A stretch of DNA of 64,000 nucleotides from Perognathus longimembris pacificus (GCF_023159225.1 NC_063167.1:69751798-69815797), one strand, 5' to 3'. Shown: positions 21,651-34,150, counted from the first letter of the stretch. Numbers and translations: made by a program. Notes: generated from the sequence alone by a model not told the origin.

Positions 21651-21833
21651 GGGGGCTGGGAATGTGGCTTAGTGGTAGAGTGCTTGCCTAGCATGCACAG
21701 ATCCCTAGGTTCGATTCCTCAGTACCATATAAACAAAAAAGGCTAGAAGTAGAGCTGTGGCTCAAGAGGCAGAGTGTCTCAAGGCAGAGTGCCTTGAGCA
21801 AAAAGAAGCCAAGGATAGTGCTCAGGCCCTGAA
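21651..21833 (+). mobile_element. IDL-Geo SINE, oldest type, 3'-truncated
   Basis: Has a 16-base internal duplication (gagtgtctcaaggcagagtg) and stops before the B box of Geo. Confidence 0.75.
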
Positions 21834-22585
21834 ACTTTGATTTTATTCCATGTGCTCTGATTCATGTCCAAAGACTTTTTTCTATATTAAATCTATACAA
21901 AGTATTAAATATAAAAAATCTATTCCAACACTTTTGACTTAATGAGCTTTATTTGGTTTGTAATGAAGAAAGATCTTTTTGAAATTGGATTTGATTATAT
22001 AAGCACATCAAGCATCAATTAGCATTTGAAATTCATAAAACCTATTTCCTAGGTTAGCTCTGTACAAATCTGTCTTTACCCAGTATGTTCCAGAATATGT
22101 TTCTCAAAATATCTCACTGCATTCAGAAAAGGCAAAGAGACATTCTGCTTTTCTAAATTGTGAAGGTAAAAATGTTTGGTTTTGCTATCCTTATACAGGG
22201 ACTGGCACTTGAGCTGGATGCTAAAGAATGAGTAAGACAGTGTTTGAAACCATCTCTTATCCTCAGCATGAAGCAGAAGACAAAGCTATGGAGTAGGGAA
22301 ACACCAGAACAAAGAGATCTGTACTGAAGCTGGATCTGGGTAAGATGTAATGGGAAACCTTCAAGGGACTGACTGAAAACTGAGAATCAGATCTGTGTCT
22401 GCTTGCTTGCTTAAACAGATTCCAATGTATGACTACAAGAAAAACACTACTAGGAGTTTGCAAGTCAAAGGGCAGTATGAAACCACTGATGACTATAAAC
22501 CACCTCCAGTAGCTTACAGAACAAAATAAAACAAAACAAGGAGGGCAAGAATGCAAAGTAATACACATTTTATTTTATTAATGAT

Positions 22586-22720
22586 GAGGGGAGGGGAGGG
22601 GAGGGGAGGGGAGGGGAGGGGAGGGGAGGGGAGGGGAGGGGAGGGGAGGGGAGGGGAGGGGAGGGGAGGGGAGGGGAGGGGAGGGGAGGGGAGGGGAGGG
22701 GAGGGGAGGGGAGGGGAGGA
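22586..22720. repeat. GGGGA pentanucleotide array
   Basis: About 27 pure units; the TRIM33 pre-mRNA carries the C-rich strand. The G-rich strand can form G-quadruplexes. Confidence 0.97.
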
Positions 22721-23591
22721 AAATAGAGTATTGGGACAGATCCTGATTCCAAGCCTACCTCAAATTTCGATTACCCTGAGCTACCACCACTAGCCTCAGG
22801 GTCATTCCAAAAGGGAAAAAAAAAAAAAGTATACTGGACATTAAGTAATCCAGAAGAGAAAAAGACAAAAACCAGAACATTCTTTAAAAACCAAGGAGTA
22901 CAGTATGGAAAAATTAGCTCATTTGGGGGACTAAAACTACTAACAACTTCCTGAAGAAAAAAACATTTACTAAAGCAGATTGTAAAGCGATTAACTTAAG
23001 AACAATATCTTTGATATATAGATTGATGTGGAACTTGTGGCTCACAATTAAACAACTATAGGTACATCTGCAGCACACTTAATTTTTTCTTCTTTTTTTT
23101 CCTACATTTCTCTGCTATACAGATCACCTGAGGGTTTTTTCAGATTTCAAGACATCCATGTATAATAGATTCATGAAGTCAAAATCCTTGTTTGTTCAAA
23201 AATTAGCTACATACACAAGTGGATTAAAAGACAAAACAAAGTAAGTAGAGAAGCAACAGGTACCTTCCTCCTCAACCTTGAGAAAGGCCAAGGTTCTAGG
23301 ATTCTAAAACCTACTGTCCAAACAGTGGTTAGGTACTAAGAGAGGTTATTAAAGTGGGAGAGGGCAATGGTTGATGGGATTAAGGTCAATGTTTACATTA
23401 AAATTAAAATATTTTCACAAGCCTTGTTGTGAAGCATTTCTATCTCCTTCACTTAAACTATCCATATAGGCATTATATCAGTCTGGTATTTACCTGCAAG
23501 AACTGTACTGAAAAACTGAAAGCAAGGAAAGTTCATCTAGAGTCTTAAGATTAAACATGCTAAATGAGAACTATCACTACTGCTAAAGTTT

Positions 23592-23812
23592 TTTGTTTCT
23601 GTTGGTACTGGTCTGGAGCTTGAATACAGGGCCTAGGCACAGTTCTTGTGTGTTTTTGCTCTACCACTTGAGTCACAGCTCCACTTCTGGCTTTTTGTGG
23701 TAGTCAACTGGAGCTCAAGTCTCACAAACTTTCCTGACTAGACTGATTTTGAACTGCGTTCTCAGATCTCAGCCTCCTGAGTAACTAAGATTACAGGTGC
23801 CCAGATGCCCAG
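23592..23812 (-). mobile_element. B1-Geo composite SINE
   Basis: Reverse copy with both halves and 'tgagtaactaagattacagg' at the B1 head. Confidence 0.8.
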
Positions 23813-24419
23813 TAAGTTCAGTGTTAATTTGGGACTCTACAGTATACCTGGTAGAAAAAAAGAAATGGCCATTTTAATTTAAAAGACTAATGAATTCTTT
23901 CATGGTAATGGCTAATGAATTCTTTTTATGATAACCTTGTGTGGTATGTGGAAATCAACTCCTAAGGCCTGGAAAAAGTATGCACAAGTAGTCCCATTGC
24001 ATAAATGGCCACAGTCACAGTCTTAGCACACAAAGAAGCATGCAGCAGGCCAAGAAGAGTGGTACTTAGGATTATCTTGCTCATGTTTTATTTTATTTCC
24101 ATTTGTAAAAAGAGTTCACCCCAACCTGCCTTTATATGTAAAGAATCCAATTTATATGTACTACAGCAATTCACCAGCTTACGGTTATGATTTGTTTGAG
24201 AGAGAGACTTGGTACAGCTCTCAAGTGTGTATAACACAAAATTGTTTCATGACATCTGTCTGATGTCATGGTATATCAGAAATGGAACACACAGAACCAA
24301 TACAGGCATATTGATTCATTTGATTCATCAAAGGTCCAAAAGCCAGCCCAAATTTTCAATTTTATCTTTTATGTTGGACATTTTACAAAGAAAAACTGCT
24401 GCTACCACCTACTCAAAGA

Positions 24420-24613
24420 ACCAAACAAGATCCAGGCAGGAAACCGAGATCTGAGGATTGAGGTTTGAAGCAAGCCAGGACAGTAAAGTCTGTGAGACTT
24501 CTCTCCAATTAAGCTCAGAAGTGGTAGAAAACTAGCCGTGAGCAAAGAAAGCAAAGGACAATGCCCAGACTCTGAGTCAAGCCTCAGAAACAGTTTAAAA
24601 GAAAAAAAAAAAA
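24420..24613 (+). mobile_element. B1-Geo SINE, 5'-truncated and deleted
   Basis: Starts mid-B1; Geo half shortened. Confidence 0.65.
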
Positions 24614-24784
24614 GAATCCTACCAGAAAATGTGGCCCCTGAAAAGCATGGAAAATGATTATAATACTATAAACTGCTAGCCTGAGCAAAGACCAAACTTC
24701 AAACTCAGGGTCTCATATTTGATAAGCAGGCATTCTACCACTTGGTATAACCATTCCACCAGGACCCTCTTTGCATCAGTTATT

Positions 24785-24985
24785 TTCAAGACAGGGTCTC
24801 AGGGCACACTCAGCCAAGCTGGATTGTAACCTTCCTATATCTGTGAATCACTACATTGTTGGTGCCAGTTGAGAGGTAGTCTCCCAAGGTTTTTTGGCCT
24901 GGGCTAACCTAAAACTTTGATCTCCTGAGGAGCTCTGCCTCACTAGCAGCTAGGGCTATAGGCTTGAGCTATTGAGCCCAGCTCA
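24785..24985 (-). mobile_element. Old B1-related sequence
   Basis: Two poorly conserved reversed 7SL-like segments (gggtctcaggg..., gcctcactagcagctaggg). Confidence 0.4.
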
Positions 24986-26210
24986 AGTACTGTTTCTATT
25001 GGATATGCTAAGTCAAACTAGACTGTGTATTTACTGGGTTACTTAGAAAATAACTGACAAAACACAATCCCCAACACATATATAGTATATACAGCTAAAG
25101 GATGATATTCCTGATGTCTGAGATATTTCTCAAAATAATGGGGTTAGGGAAGGAAGAATCTCTGGAGGGGCAATATAGGTAGGCATACGTATCTGTATGA
25201 ATGATGAGGGAGGAAGAGATAGGAAGGAGGGGGCAAATTAGTTATGTATCAAGCAAATCAGGATCATTTTTCTTTTCTACTTTTGTGTATGAGTACATTT
25301 TTCCATAATAAAGACTTTAAAAATAGAAAGCACAAAACCAAAGGCGGAGGAAGAGGAAGGAAAAACTACCACGGTAAGGCAGCGCTACTTGCATGAGGTA
25401 TGAACAAAGACCAGCTATGTCTAAACTGTAAAGAACAGTGTAATCTTTCAATACCTTTCAATAACAGTGTAATACTTTCAATCTTTGGATTACTATCATA
25501 ACACATAAGTATGCAGACTAGCTTAAGGCAAAAGTGCCACCCAGTGGCACTTGGCCCAGAAAATTTCTAGTTGCTGCAGTGCAATATACACCATTTGAGG
25601 AAAAAATAGCTGCTGTTGAACATAACTGAAAACTGAATATCATTGTGGCTAACATAAAATAATCTGAAAATGAAGAAAAGCAGTGTCTAGAAGAGTACTC
25701 TGTAAAATGGGAATGGTTTATGCAGTAAAATGCAGACCAGAACACAGAGAAACATTCATACTTACAAGCCTCCCCGCGCCCTTTCCCCCATGGCTGACTT
25801 TGTAACCACTTGAGAGGATGGTGGATCCCATAATTACAGCTCCCAATCAACAAAAAGTTGCATTGTTTATACACTGTAATGCCAAAGTGAAAGGATAGCA
25901 TCCTCTTTGAGAGGTACCCACTCAACTTAAGGTAAAAGCAAATCAGCTCAGAAGGCCTGCCATTTGCCCCATATTAACTCTTCAGGTGGTATGAGAAATG
26001 AAGGTCATGTTGTAAACAAAGAAGATAAAGACAGACACAGGTCAAGTTCAATGTGGGCGACACTAAAAATTTGAAACCTTGACCACTATGAGGCCAACTA
26101 TACATCAAAATTATGCTCATAACAGTGTGGACAGAGTGGTTTGACATAGCAAGCCTCAGAACAAAGAGAACAGTTATAAACATGTGGTAGTGTGAAGGGG
26201 TCTTGTGTTT

Positions 26211-26449
26211 TTATTTTGTTTTTTGTGTCAGTCCTGGGGCTTGAACTCAGGGCCTAGGCACTGTCTCTGAGCTCTTTTGCTCAAGGCTAGTATTCTGCCA
26301 TTGAAGCCACAGCTTCACTCTGCCTTTTGGGGGTTAATTGGATATAAGAGTCTCATGGATTTTCCTGCCCAGACTGGCTTCAAACTGCAAACCTCAGATC
26401 TCAGCCTCCTGAGTAGCTGAGATTACAGGCATGAGCCACTGGTATCCAG
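26211..26449 (-). mobile_element. B1-Geo composite SINE
   Basis: Full-length reverse copy; clear junction 'gggttaattggatataagag'. Confidence 0.85.
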
Positions 26450-26926
26450 TGACTTGGGTTTTTTAAGTTCAGTGACATGAGTTATACAGCAGTATATCCA
26501 GGCAAAATACCAAAGGGAGATGTGATCTCAAATACAGAACACATGATGGGACACATTCTGAAAGCTGTGTCATTTGCAATCTCATCACTGTGCAAATATC
26601 ACAGTATAAATGCACAAAGCAAGATAGGTGCTTTATTTTAAGGGAAAATGAAAATAAATGGTAAAGAGATTTAGAACCTAGATGTCAGTGCTCTGTCACT
26701 GGCTCTGCCACTTATTGGAAATGCTTGTATAGATCACTAAATCTGTTAACAGATTTCCTGGCCTTCAGAACAGTCATAATAATCCCATAACCTCAGGAGC
26801 AGTATGTATTAAATGTGCATTCAAAATAGCACAGAGTAAGGATGAAGTAATATTCAATCATGATTATAGTATCCAATGTGCTTCAATAAATTCACTGGAT
26901 AAACTACATGGTTAGTAAACATATTA

Positions 26927-27168
26927 AAGCCAAGCACTGATACCTCTGTAATCCTAGCTACTCAGGAAAATGAGATCTAAGGATGGCAGTTTGAAGCCAG
27001 CCTATGCAGGAATGTGTATGAGACTCTTATCGCCAATTAGCTATCAGAAAACCAGAAGTGGAGCTGTGACTCAAAGTGGTAGAACATTACCCTTGAACCA
27101 GAGAGCTCAGGGACAGTGCCCAGACCCTGAATTCAAGCCCCAATCCCCTTGGACTAGGAGGGGGAAAA
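26927..27168 (+). mobile_element. B1-Geo composite SINE
   Basis: Complete; its tail leads into the TATG array. Confidence 0.8.
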
Positions 27169-27193
27169 AATACATACACACATGAGAGCAGAC

Positions 27194-27275
27194 ATGTATG
27201 TATGTATGTATGTATGTATGTATGTATGTATGTATGTATGTATGTATGTATATGTGTGTGTGTGTGTGTGTATAT
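27194..27275. repeat. TATG tetranucleotide and TG microsatellite
   Basis: About 14 TATG units followed by about 10 TG units, likely grown from a SINE tail. Confidence 0.95.
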
Positions 27276-27350
27276 GCTGAGAGTATGACTCAAGTATAGA
27301 GTGCCTGCCTAGCAAGTGTGAGGCACCAAATTCAAACCCCAGAACTACCA
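27275..27350 (+). mobile_element. ID-like monomer
   Basis: 'gagtatgactcaagtatagagtgcctgcctag' with a decayed B box. Confidence 0.5.
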
Positions 27351-27404
27351 AGGAAAGGAAGGGAGGAGGAACAGGAGGAGGGGGCAGAAAAGCAATTTAA
27401 ACCA

Positions 27405-27520
27405 ACTGCAATAGAAATGTCTATAATCTTAGTTACTTAGGAAGTAGAGGAAGTAGAGGATCACAACTTGGAGGTCAATCTGGGCAACATAGTAAGACTC
27501 CACCTCAAAATAATTAACAA
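27405..27520 (+). mobile_element. B1-like monomer
   Basis: 'aatcttagttacttaggaag' and 'tctgggcaacatagtaagac'. Confidence 0.55.
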
Positions 27521-28212
27521 CCAACACATTTAAATGTAACTTCCCTGTCTTGGAAACAAAATCCTATAAAACTTACTTCCATGTATCCTTGGGAAAACTT
27601 TAGAAAATTCTACACTGTGAATAAGTCAGATCACCTTTTTTGTTTGTAATAGAAAGATACCATGGTATCGCTTCCAGAATTCTGTAATAAATACTATATA
27701 TGTACGTATACACACACACATATATACGCACACATTGTAATATATATACTATACTCACATGTATGTGTTTATATATGCATTTATGTATATACACATTTTG
27801 TTGAATACATGACTAAAATTTTCAGTACCGTACAGTTTTAGAACAGTTCAGTATCAATTCAGTTAAAATATAGCTAATACAAGTTACATAGTAAGGAAAA
27901 CCTACATACAGAAATTATTCTCAGTGGTTGTTCATACAATCCCAGCTTTCCTGCAAACTACACATCTAACATAAAGTCATTGTTCAGGCTTTGATGCTGA
28001 AATGGACACCAGCTGGCTGTGCTGTGAGAATCTTGTCTTTTCAGATTAGAGCCTGTGGCCCAAACACATTACAGGTGGACAGTGTTTCTGTGAACAGGAA
28101 CAGCAAGCAGAGAAGTAATACAGCTCCATTCTGCAAGCCCAAATCCACATAATGATATACTTTGACAGATACTCTTAAGTCAATTAAATGTGAACATGAA
28201 AAACATTAATTA

Positions 28213-28735
<523 letters not shown>

Positions 28736-28764
28736 AAAATAACAATTCTGATGTTCTAATTTTC

Positions 28765-28860
28765 TTTAAATATAGTCCAGGCTAGCCTTGAACTGAAAAT
28801 TCTTGTACCTCAGCCTCCCTAGTGCTGAGACTACAAACATATGATACCATGTCTGAAAGT
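28765..28860 (-). mobile_element. B1-like monomer
   Basis: Reverse 'cctcagcctccctagtgctgag' pattern. Confidence 0.6.
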
Positions 28861-28921
28861 GTTTTAAATTCTTACTGATGCTAGTATTCAAAGCTCATCC
28901 ATCAATAAGCAGACCACACTA

Positions 28922-29125
<204 letters not shown>

Positions 29126-29241
29126 CTACAAGAAATAAATACTGACATTAAACTTGCCAAACATAGACTCACAAAGCAATAAAAAAAGTTTCAAACTTGT
29201 TCTCAAATATATTAGCTACACTGATGTATAAAGAATAAAAT

Positions 29242-29446
29242 TAGGGCTGGGAATATGGCCTAGTGTTAGAGTGCTTGCCTCATATACATGAAGCCAGGGT
29301 TCAATTCCTCAGCACCACATGTATAGAAAAAGCCAGAAGTGGCACTGTGGCTCAAGTGGTAGAGTTCTCTCGCCTTGAGCAAAAAGAAGCCAGGGACAGT
29401 GCTCAGGACCTGAGTTCAAGCTCCAGGACTGGCAAAAAAAAAAAAA
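29242..29446 (+). mobile_element. IDL-Geo SINE, older type
   Basis: A tail runs directly into a GGGA array. Confidence 0.88.
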
Positions 29447-29512
29447 GGAGGGAGGGAGGGAGGGGGGAGGGAGGGAGGGAGGGAGGGAGGGAGGGAGGGA
29501 GGGAGGGAGGGA
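29447..29512. repeat. GGGA array 1
   Basis: About 16 units after a SINE tail. Confidence 0.95.
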
Positions 29513-29520
29513 AAAAGTTA

Positions 29521-29662
29521 GGCCAAAACTACTCCCAAAAAGCCAGAGGTGGCACTGTTGCTCAAGTGGTAGAGCACTAGCCTTGAGCAAAAGCTCAGTG
29601 ACAGCGCCCAGGCCCCAGAGTTCAAGCCCCAGGAATGGCAAAAAAAAAAAAAAAAAAAAAAA
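29521..29662 (+). mobile_element. Geo-bearing SINE, 5'-truncated
   Basis: B1-Geo-type right half with a 23-A tail and a second GGGA array. The flank gggagggaaaaagttagg occurs on both sides (about 29505 and 29732). Confidence 0.8.
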
Positions 29663-29738
29663 GGGAGGGAGGGAGGGAGGGAGGGAGGGAGGGAGGGAGG
29701 GAGGGAGGGAGGGAGGGAGGGAGGGAGGGAGGGAGGGA
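29663..29738. repeat. GGGA array 2
   Basis: About 19 units, the most regular of the two arrays. Confidence 0.95.
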
Positions 29739-29747
29739 AAAAGTTAG

Positions 29748-30190
29748 GAAGGAACTGGTGAATCATGACTATAATCCTAACTACTCAGGGAGCTGAAGTC
29801 TGAGAACCTCAGTTCAAAGCCAGCCCAAGCAGGAAGGTCCATGAGATTTATCTCCAATAAAGGTACCAAAAAAACAAGACATGGATCTGTGGCTCCAGTG
29901 GTAGGGTGCTAGCCTTGAGCAAAAGATGATTGAAGGCTGGGGATATGGCCTAGTGGCAAGAGAGCTTGCCTCCCATACATGAAGCTCTAGGTTCGATTCC
30001 CCAGCACCACCTATACAGAAAAAAGCCAGAAGGGGCGCTGTGGCTCAAGTGGCAGAGTGCTAGCCTTGAGCAAAAAGAAGCCAGGGACAGTGCTCAGGCC
30101 CTGAGTCCAAGGCCCAGGACTGGCAAAAAAAAAAAAAAAAAAAAAGGATGATTGAGGCCCAAGGACCAACACAAAAACAAAAAATAAAAT
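29748..30190 (+). mobile_element. B1-Geo SINE interrupted by IDL-Geo
   Basis: B1 and most of Geo at 29748-29934; the last 40 bases resume at 30147. Confidence 0.8.
29935..30146 (+). mobile_element. IDL-Geo SINE nested in B1-Geo
   Basis: Recent type; duplication agatgattgaa / ggatgattgag. Confidence 0.9.
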
Positions 30191-30228
30191 CAGTTATCCA
30201 TTTATCTCCAACAAAATCCTCCTTACAG

Positions 30229-30414
30229 GGGCTGGGAATATGGCCTAGTGGTAGAATACTTGTCTCATTTACATGAAGCCCTGGGTTCAATTCCTCAGCA
30301 CCACACAGGCCGGAAGTGGCACTGTGGCTCAAGTGGTAGAGCCTTGAGCAAAAAGAAGCCCGGAACGGTGCTCAGACCCTGAGTTCAAGCCCCAGAACTG
30401 GCAAAAATACAAAA
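30229..30414 (+). mobile_element. IDL-Geo SINE, older type
   Basis: Perfect 17-bp target duplication caaaatcctccttacag at 30212-30228 and 30419-30435 despite a diverged body. Confidence 0.92.
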
Positions 30415-30569
30415 CAAGCAAAATCCTCCTTACAGATCTAACATTTAAGCAGATAAAATTGCAAAGCTCAAAACAGAAAGTCTGTATCAGATTCGACTTT
30501 TTTTGTTTTTTGAAGGTACTAGAGCTTAAACTTGAGGTCTTACACACATACAATCCTACTTGAGCTACA

Positions 30570-30820
30570 CTTCCAGCCCTTTTTGCTTTTAGGTTACTTT
30601 TCAGATAGTCTCATATTTTCTTGTAGGCTGGCTTTAGACTATGATCCTCCAACCTATGCCTTCCTAACAGCTCATATTACAGGTATGCAACACCGTACCC
30701 AGCTTGTTTTGCTAACATGAGATCTTGCTAATTTTCTTGCCAAGTTGACCTCAACCTGAGATCCTCCTGGATTTCATCAAGCCAGTAGGCGGAGATTACA
30801 GGGGTGAGCCACCAGCTACT
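30570..30820 (-). mobile_element. Two old B1-like copies
   Basis: Reverse 7SL-like segments near 30600-30710 and 30715-30820 ('ggagattacaggggtgagcc'). Confidence 0.55.
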
Positions 30821-30986
30821 GACTATTTAAGTAGCAACTCAGTTTCATTTAACCAAGTCTGAGAATGTAGAATAAGCTATCTTTTATTGTCTTTCAATTT
30901 GAATTACTTAATAATCCCAACATGTTTTTTTCTAACGTACATAGTGATTTCAAGACAGGAATATAAGGAAAAATTAAGGTGCGTAC

Positions 30987-31105
30987 CTGTTCTGATTTCT
31001 CATCAGAACTGCTAGGGGCTTCGGATGTGTCTTTCACAAAATAATTATCCACAAGGTCTATCTGTCTGCATTCTTGGCGGCACACTGGACACCGTATCAC
31101 ACCAA
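30987..31105 (-). CDS. TRIM33: TRIM33 exon 2 (end of RING domain)
   Basis: The 119-bp exon reads in frame as the end of the RING finger, with the Cys-Pro-Val-Cys pair (CPVC) that supplies the last zinc ligands, followed by an acidic serine-rich spacer ending in DEKSEQ. It starts after an acceptor ...tag with the last two bases of a split codon, so exon 1 ends in phase 1. It ends on a full codon at donor CAG|gtacgc. TRIM33 is a nuclear RING E3 ligase and corepressor that binds or ubiquitinates SMAD4 in TGF-beta/BMP signalling; these roles are family knowledge. The remaining RING residues sit in exon 1, outside the window. Exon identity is near certain from the match to TIF1-gamma rather than TRIM24 or TRIM28. 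Confidence 0.97.
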
Positions 31106-31234
31106 CTACAATGCAAAATACAAAATTAAACACTATTCTTCACATGGGGAGGGACAGAAATTTTGCATCAGGACCCTATGGAAAGCACTCGTATGATCCA
31201 GACAAAGAAAAATACACAGTAAGAACAGAGTACA

Positions 31235-31720
31235 AGACAGGCACCAGTGGCTCACGCCTGTAATCCTAGCTACTCAGGAGGCTGATATCTGAGGATCACA
31301 GTTTGAAGCCAGGCAGGCAGGAAAGTCCTTGAGACTCTGGTCTCTAATTAACCACCAGAAAACCAGAAGTGGAGTTGTGGCTTAAACTGATAGAACACTA
31401 GCAATATCCTTGAGCAAAAAGAAAACCTTAGGGTCGGGCTGGGAATATGGCCTAGTGGCAAGAGTGCTTGCCTCATATACATGAAGCCCTGGGTTCGATT
31501 CCCCAGCACCACATATATACAAAATGGCCAGAAATGGCACTGTGGCTCAAGTGGCAGAGTGCTAGCCTTGAGCAAAAAGAAGCCAGGGACAGTGCTCAGG
31601 CCCTGAGTCCAAGGCCCAGGACTGGCAAAAAGAAAAGAAAAAAAAACAACCTCAGGGTCAGTACTTAGACCCTGAGTTCAAGCCCCATGACGGACAAAAA
31701 TAATAACTAATTAATTAAAA
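31235..31720 (+). mobile_element. B1-Geo SINE interrupted by IDL-Geo
   Basis: B1 plus the start of Geo at 31235-31436; Geo resumes at 31650. Confidence 0.82.
31437..31648 (+). mobile_element. IDL-Geo SINE nested in B1-Geo
   Basis: Duplication accttagggtc / acctcagggtc around the copy. Confidence 0.9.
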
Positions 31721-31859
31721 AAGAACTAAACACAATAACTGCTGAATTATACCACTAGGAAAAAAAATGATACTGTGTATTTAGGAAAAGAAAACATCCA
31801 CGAAAATTCTCATCCAAAAAAGTGCTCATTGTAATATGTGGTTGGCTGGATAATGGCTC

Positions 31860-32310
31860 TACAAAAATCTTATCAAAACCTACCAGCAGCATTTTAAACT
31901 GCAAAAGAGACATGATTAAATTAAGGCTCTTGAAATATGGAATTTTCTGGATTATCCAGAGGGGTCTAAATGTAATCAAGTGATCCTATAAATGAGAGGC
32001 AGAGATAGAGGCCTATCAGATAAGCAAGGCGACACCTAAGGTAAAGCAAATCCTGGAGTAGCATGCTGTGAAGATGAAGGAAAGGACCACCAGCCAAGAA
32101 ATGGCCGCTAGATTCTGAGAGGGACAGGAAATGGATTGCCCTTCTAGCCCTGAGGAACCAGTCTGTCCTGTCAAATCTTTTAGCTTTAGCCACATGGAAC
32201 CGACTTCACAGTTCTAGACTCTAGAACTGGAAGAGATTTGTATTGTTCTAAGACAGCGAATTCAGAGGCATTTTGTTGCAGCAGCAATAGAAAATAATAC
32301 CTCACTTTTT
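31860..32310 (+). mobile_element. Ancient LTR, MLT1/MaLR-like
   Basis: Segments such as 'attatccagaggggtctaaatg', 'ctataaatgagaggcagag' and 'ttgttgcagcagcaatagaaaa' recall mammalian MLT1-type LTRs. Family assignment is from memory. Confidence 0.5.
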
Positions 32311-32370
32311 TAAAACTTTGGCTTGTGTACCAAGTTTAACATGAACATTAACGTTAAGAATGGGGGCTGG

Positions 32371-32605
32371 CAGGGCTGGGGATATGGCCTAGTGGCAAGA
32401 GTGCTTGCCTCGCATACATGAGGCCCTGGGTTCGATTCCCCAGCACCACATATACAGAAAATGGCCAGAAGTGGCGCTGTGGCTCAAGTGGCAGAGTGCT
32501 AGCCTTGAGCAAGAAGAAGCCAGGGACAGTGCTCAGGCCCTGAGTCCAAGCCCCAGGACTGGCCAAAAAATAAAAAGTAAAATAAAAAAAATAAAAAATA
32601 AAAAA
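32371..32605 (+). mobile_element. IDL-Geo at the 5' end of an L1 insertion
   Basis: Recent-type copy with a long TAAAA-interrupted tail that joins straight to L1 sequence. It has no target duplication of its own, suggesting it arrived together with the L1. Confidence 0.8.
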
Positions 32606-33277
32606 AAGAACACACTAAAGCCACCAGTGCAACAATGTTCATCGCAGCACAATTTGTCAAAGCTAAAATATGGAACCAACCCAGATGCCCCTCAGTAGAC
32701 GAATGGATCGGGAAAATGTGGTATATATACACAATGGAATTTTATGCCTCTATCAGAAAGAATGACATTGCCCCATTTGTAAGGAAATGGAAGGACTTGG
32801 AAAAAATTATACTAAGTGAAGTGAGCCAGACCCAAAGAAACATGGACTCTATGGTCTCCCTCACAGGGAATAATTAGCACAGGATTAGGCTAGTCACAGC
32901 AGAGGATCACAAGAGCCCAATAGATGATGCTAAGTGAAATGAACTCCATGTTATAGAAATGATTGTTATATCACTGTTGTAATTACTTTCAACATGCCAT
33001 GTGAAACTGTAGCTTCTATTGGTGATGATCCTCTTGTATCCCCTTCCTGAGGTTGTACCTGCACTATTACTGTATCTTATCTGAGTACATAGGAAACCGT
33101 GTATGCTGGTATTAGAACTAGGAAAGAGAAAGGGAATACCAAAATCAAGAGACACAGGATGAAAAGACAAACGACTATAAAAGCAATACTTGCAAAACTG
33201 TTTGGTGTAAATCAACTGAACAACTCATGGGGGGGGGGGGAGAGGGAAAGGGAGAGAGGGGAGGGTGAATGAGGGAG

Positions 33278-33585
33278 TGTTGTGCCAAGTTGCAAGACCA
33301 CCCCCAAGAAGACCACCGAGATTTAGACACTCCGAAATGCAAAAGCAAGGCAAGGCTTTATTTAACGAGCTGCCAACTCGGGCCTCGTCCTACCCACCGA
33401 CACAGCGGAGGTTAGGAGGGAGCCCCGAGCTGTGATTACACAGGGCTTATAAAGGCAAAGAACAAGGTTACAACAATCAGCTGTGCAAGCAAGATTAGAA
33501 CACAGGTACAAATCTGATTGGCTCAGGGTTCGATTCTAAAATGGGGTTCACGTGGTGGGGCCTGACTTCAAAGTCTGGCACCTCA
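33278..33585 (-). repeat. 3' LTR of the ERV
   Basis: Same length and apparently the same sequence as the 5' LTR, pointing to a recent insertion. Confidence 0.93.
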
Positions 33586-33606
33586 TTTCCCCCTTTTTCT
33601 TTTTGG
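33586..33606 (-). promoter_or_regulatory. Polypurine tract
   Basis: Minus-strand AAAAAGAAAAAGGGGGAAA abuts the TG of the 3' LTR, the expected plus-strand primer. Confidence 0.92.
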
Positions 33607-33952
33607 TACCTTGGGAGCCAATCATGGCTCCATTCTGTCCATTTCAATGGCTTGCATGTCTAGGGGATGATATAGAGGTAAGGTATGGGCCAGTAGGGCC
33701 AAAAGTAGTATCCGAAAATAACTCTGGTCCCTCGGTTTTAAAGGGGGGCTGATGGGTGAAGATCATCCATCTTCTGTAATTTCTTCAGGCTGACTCAGGG
33801 GCGTTGACCTTACCTAGCCAGGAACCTATAACCTTAGTCTACTTTACCAAGGGACTGCAGGATTCACCTCACTTTGGAGTGAGCTGCCAAAATAACATTA
33901 ACACCAGCCAGGGTAGTAAGGAAAGAAGGCAAAAAGAAAATTATAACAATAT

Positions 33953-34150
33953 TCAGTCTAACTTTCTTTTCTTGAGGCGAAGGCGAAGCGGCCCAGCTGG
34001 GTGCTTGGAGACCTCCCATGTTCCATCACGGTAGTTGTCATCCAGGGCAAAGGGGTCAGCTGGCCTGGCGTGGAAGCAATGAACCCAAGTGGCGATGCCG
34101 TCCAGGGTCCCCTCCACCGTGGTTAATCTGTTGATTGGGGGCATTGGCAA
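33953..34150 (-). pseudogene. Remnant of retroviral pol, integrase C-terminal end
   Basis: A 65-codon frame contains the DGIATWVH...RPADP pattern typical of the integrase C-terminus in class I ERVs. It is an isolated fragment without catalytic domains. Confidence 0.75.

Larger units (their letters stand above)
29126..30986 (-). other. TRIM33: TRIM33 intron 2
   Basis: Almost wholly retroelement: IDL-Geo, Geo and B1-Geo copies, two GGGA arrays and old minus B1 pieces. Confidence 0.92.

Noticed and set aside
22551..22793. Gly/Glu/Arg repeat protein
   Set aside because: Translation of the GGGGA array.
29447..29740. CRISPR-like spaced repeats
   Set aside because: Microsatellite arrays attached to SINE tails in a mammalian intron; no spacer pattern.
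32635..32877. 80-codon plus frame resembling a protein
   Set aside because: It is the C-terminal end of L1 ORF2 in a 5'-truncated copy, not a gene.
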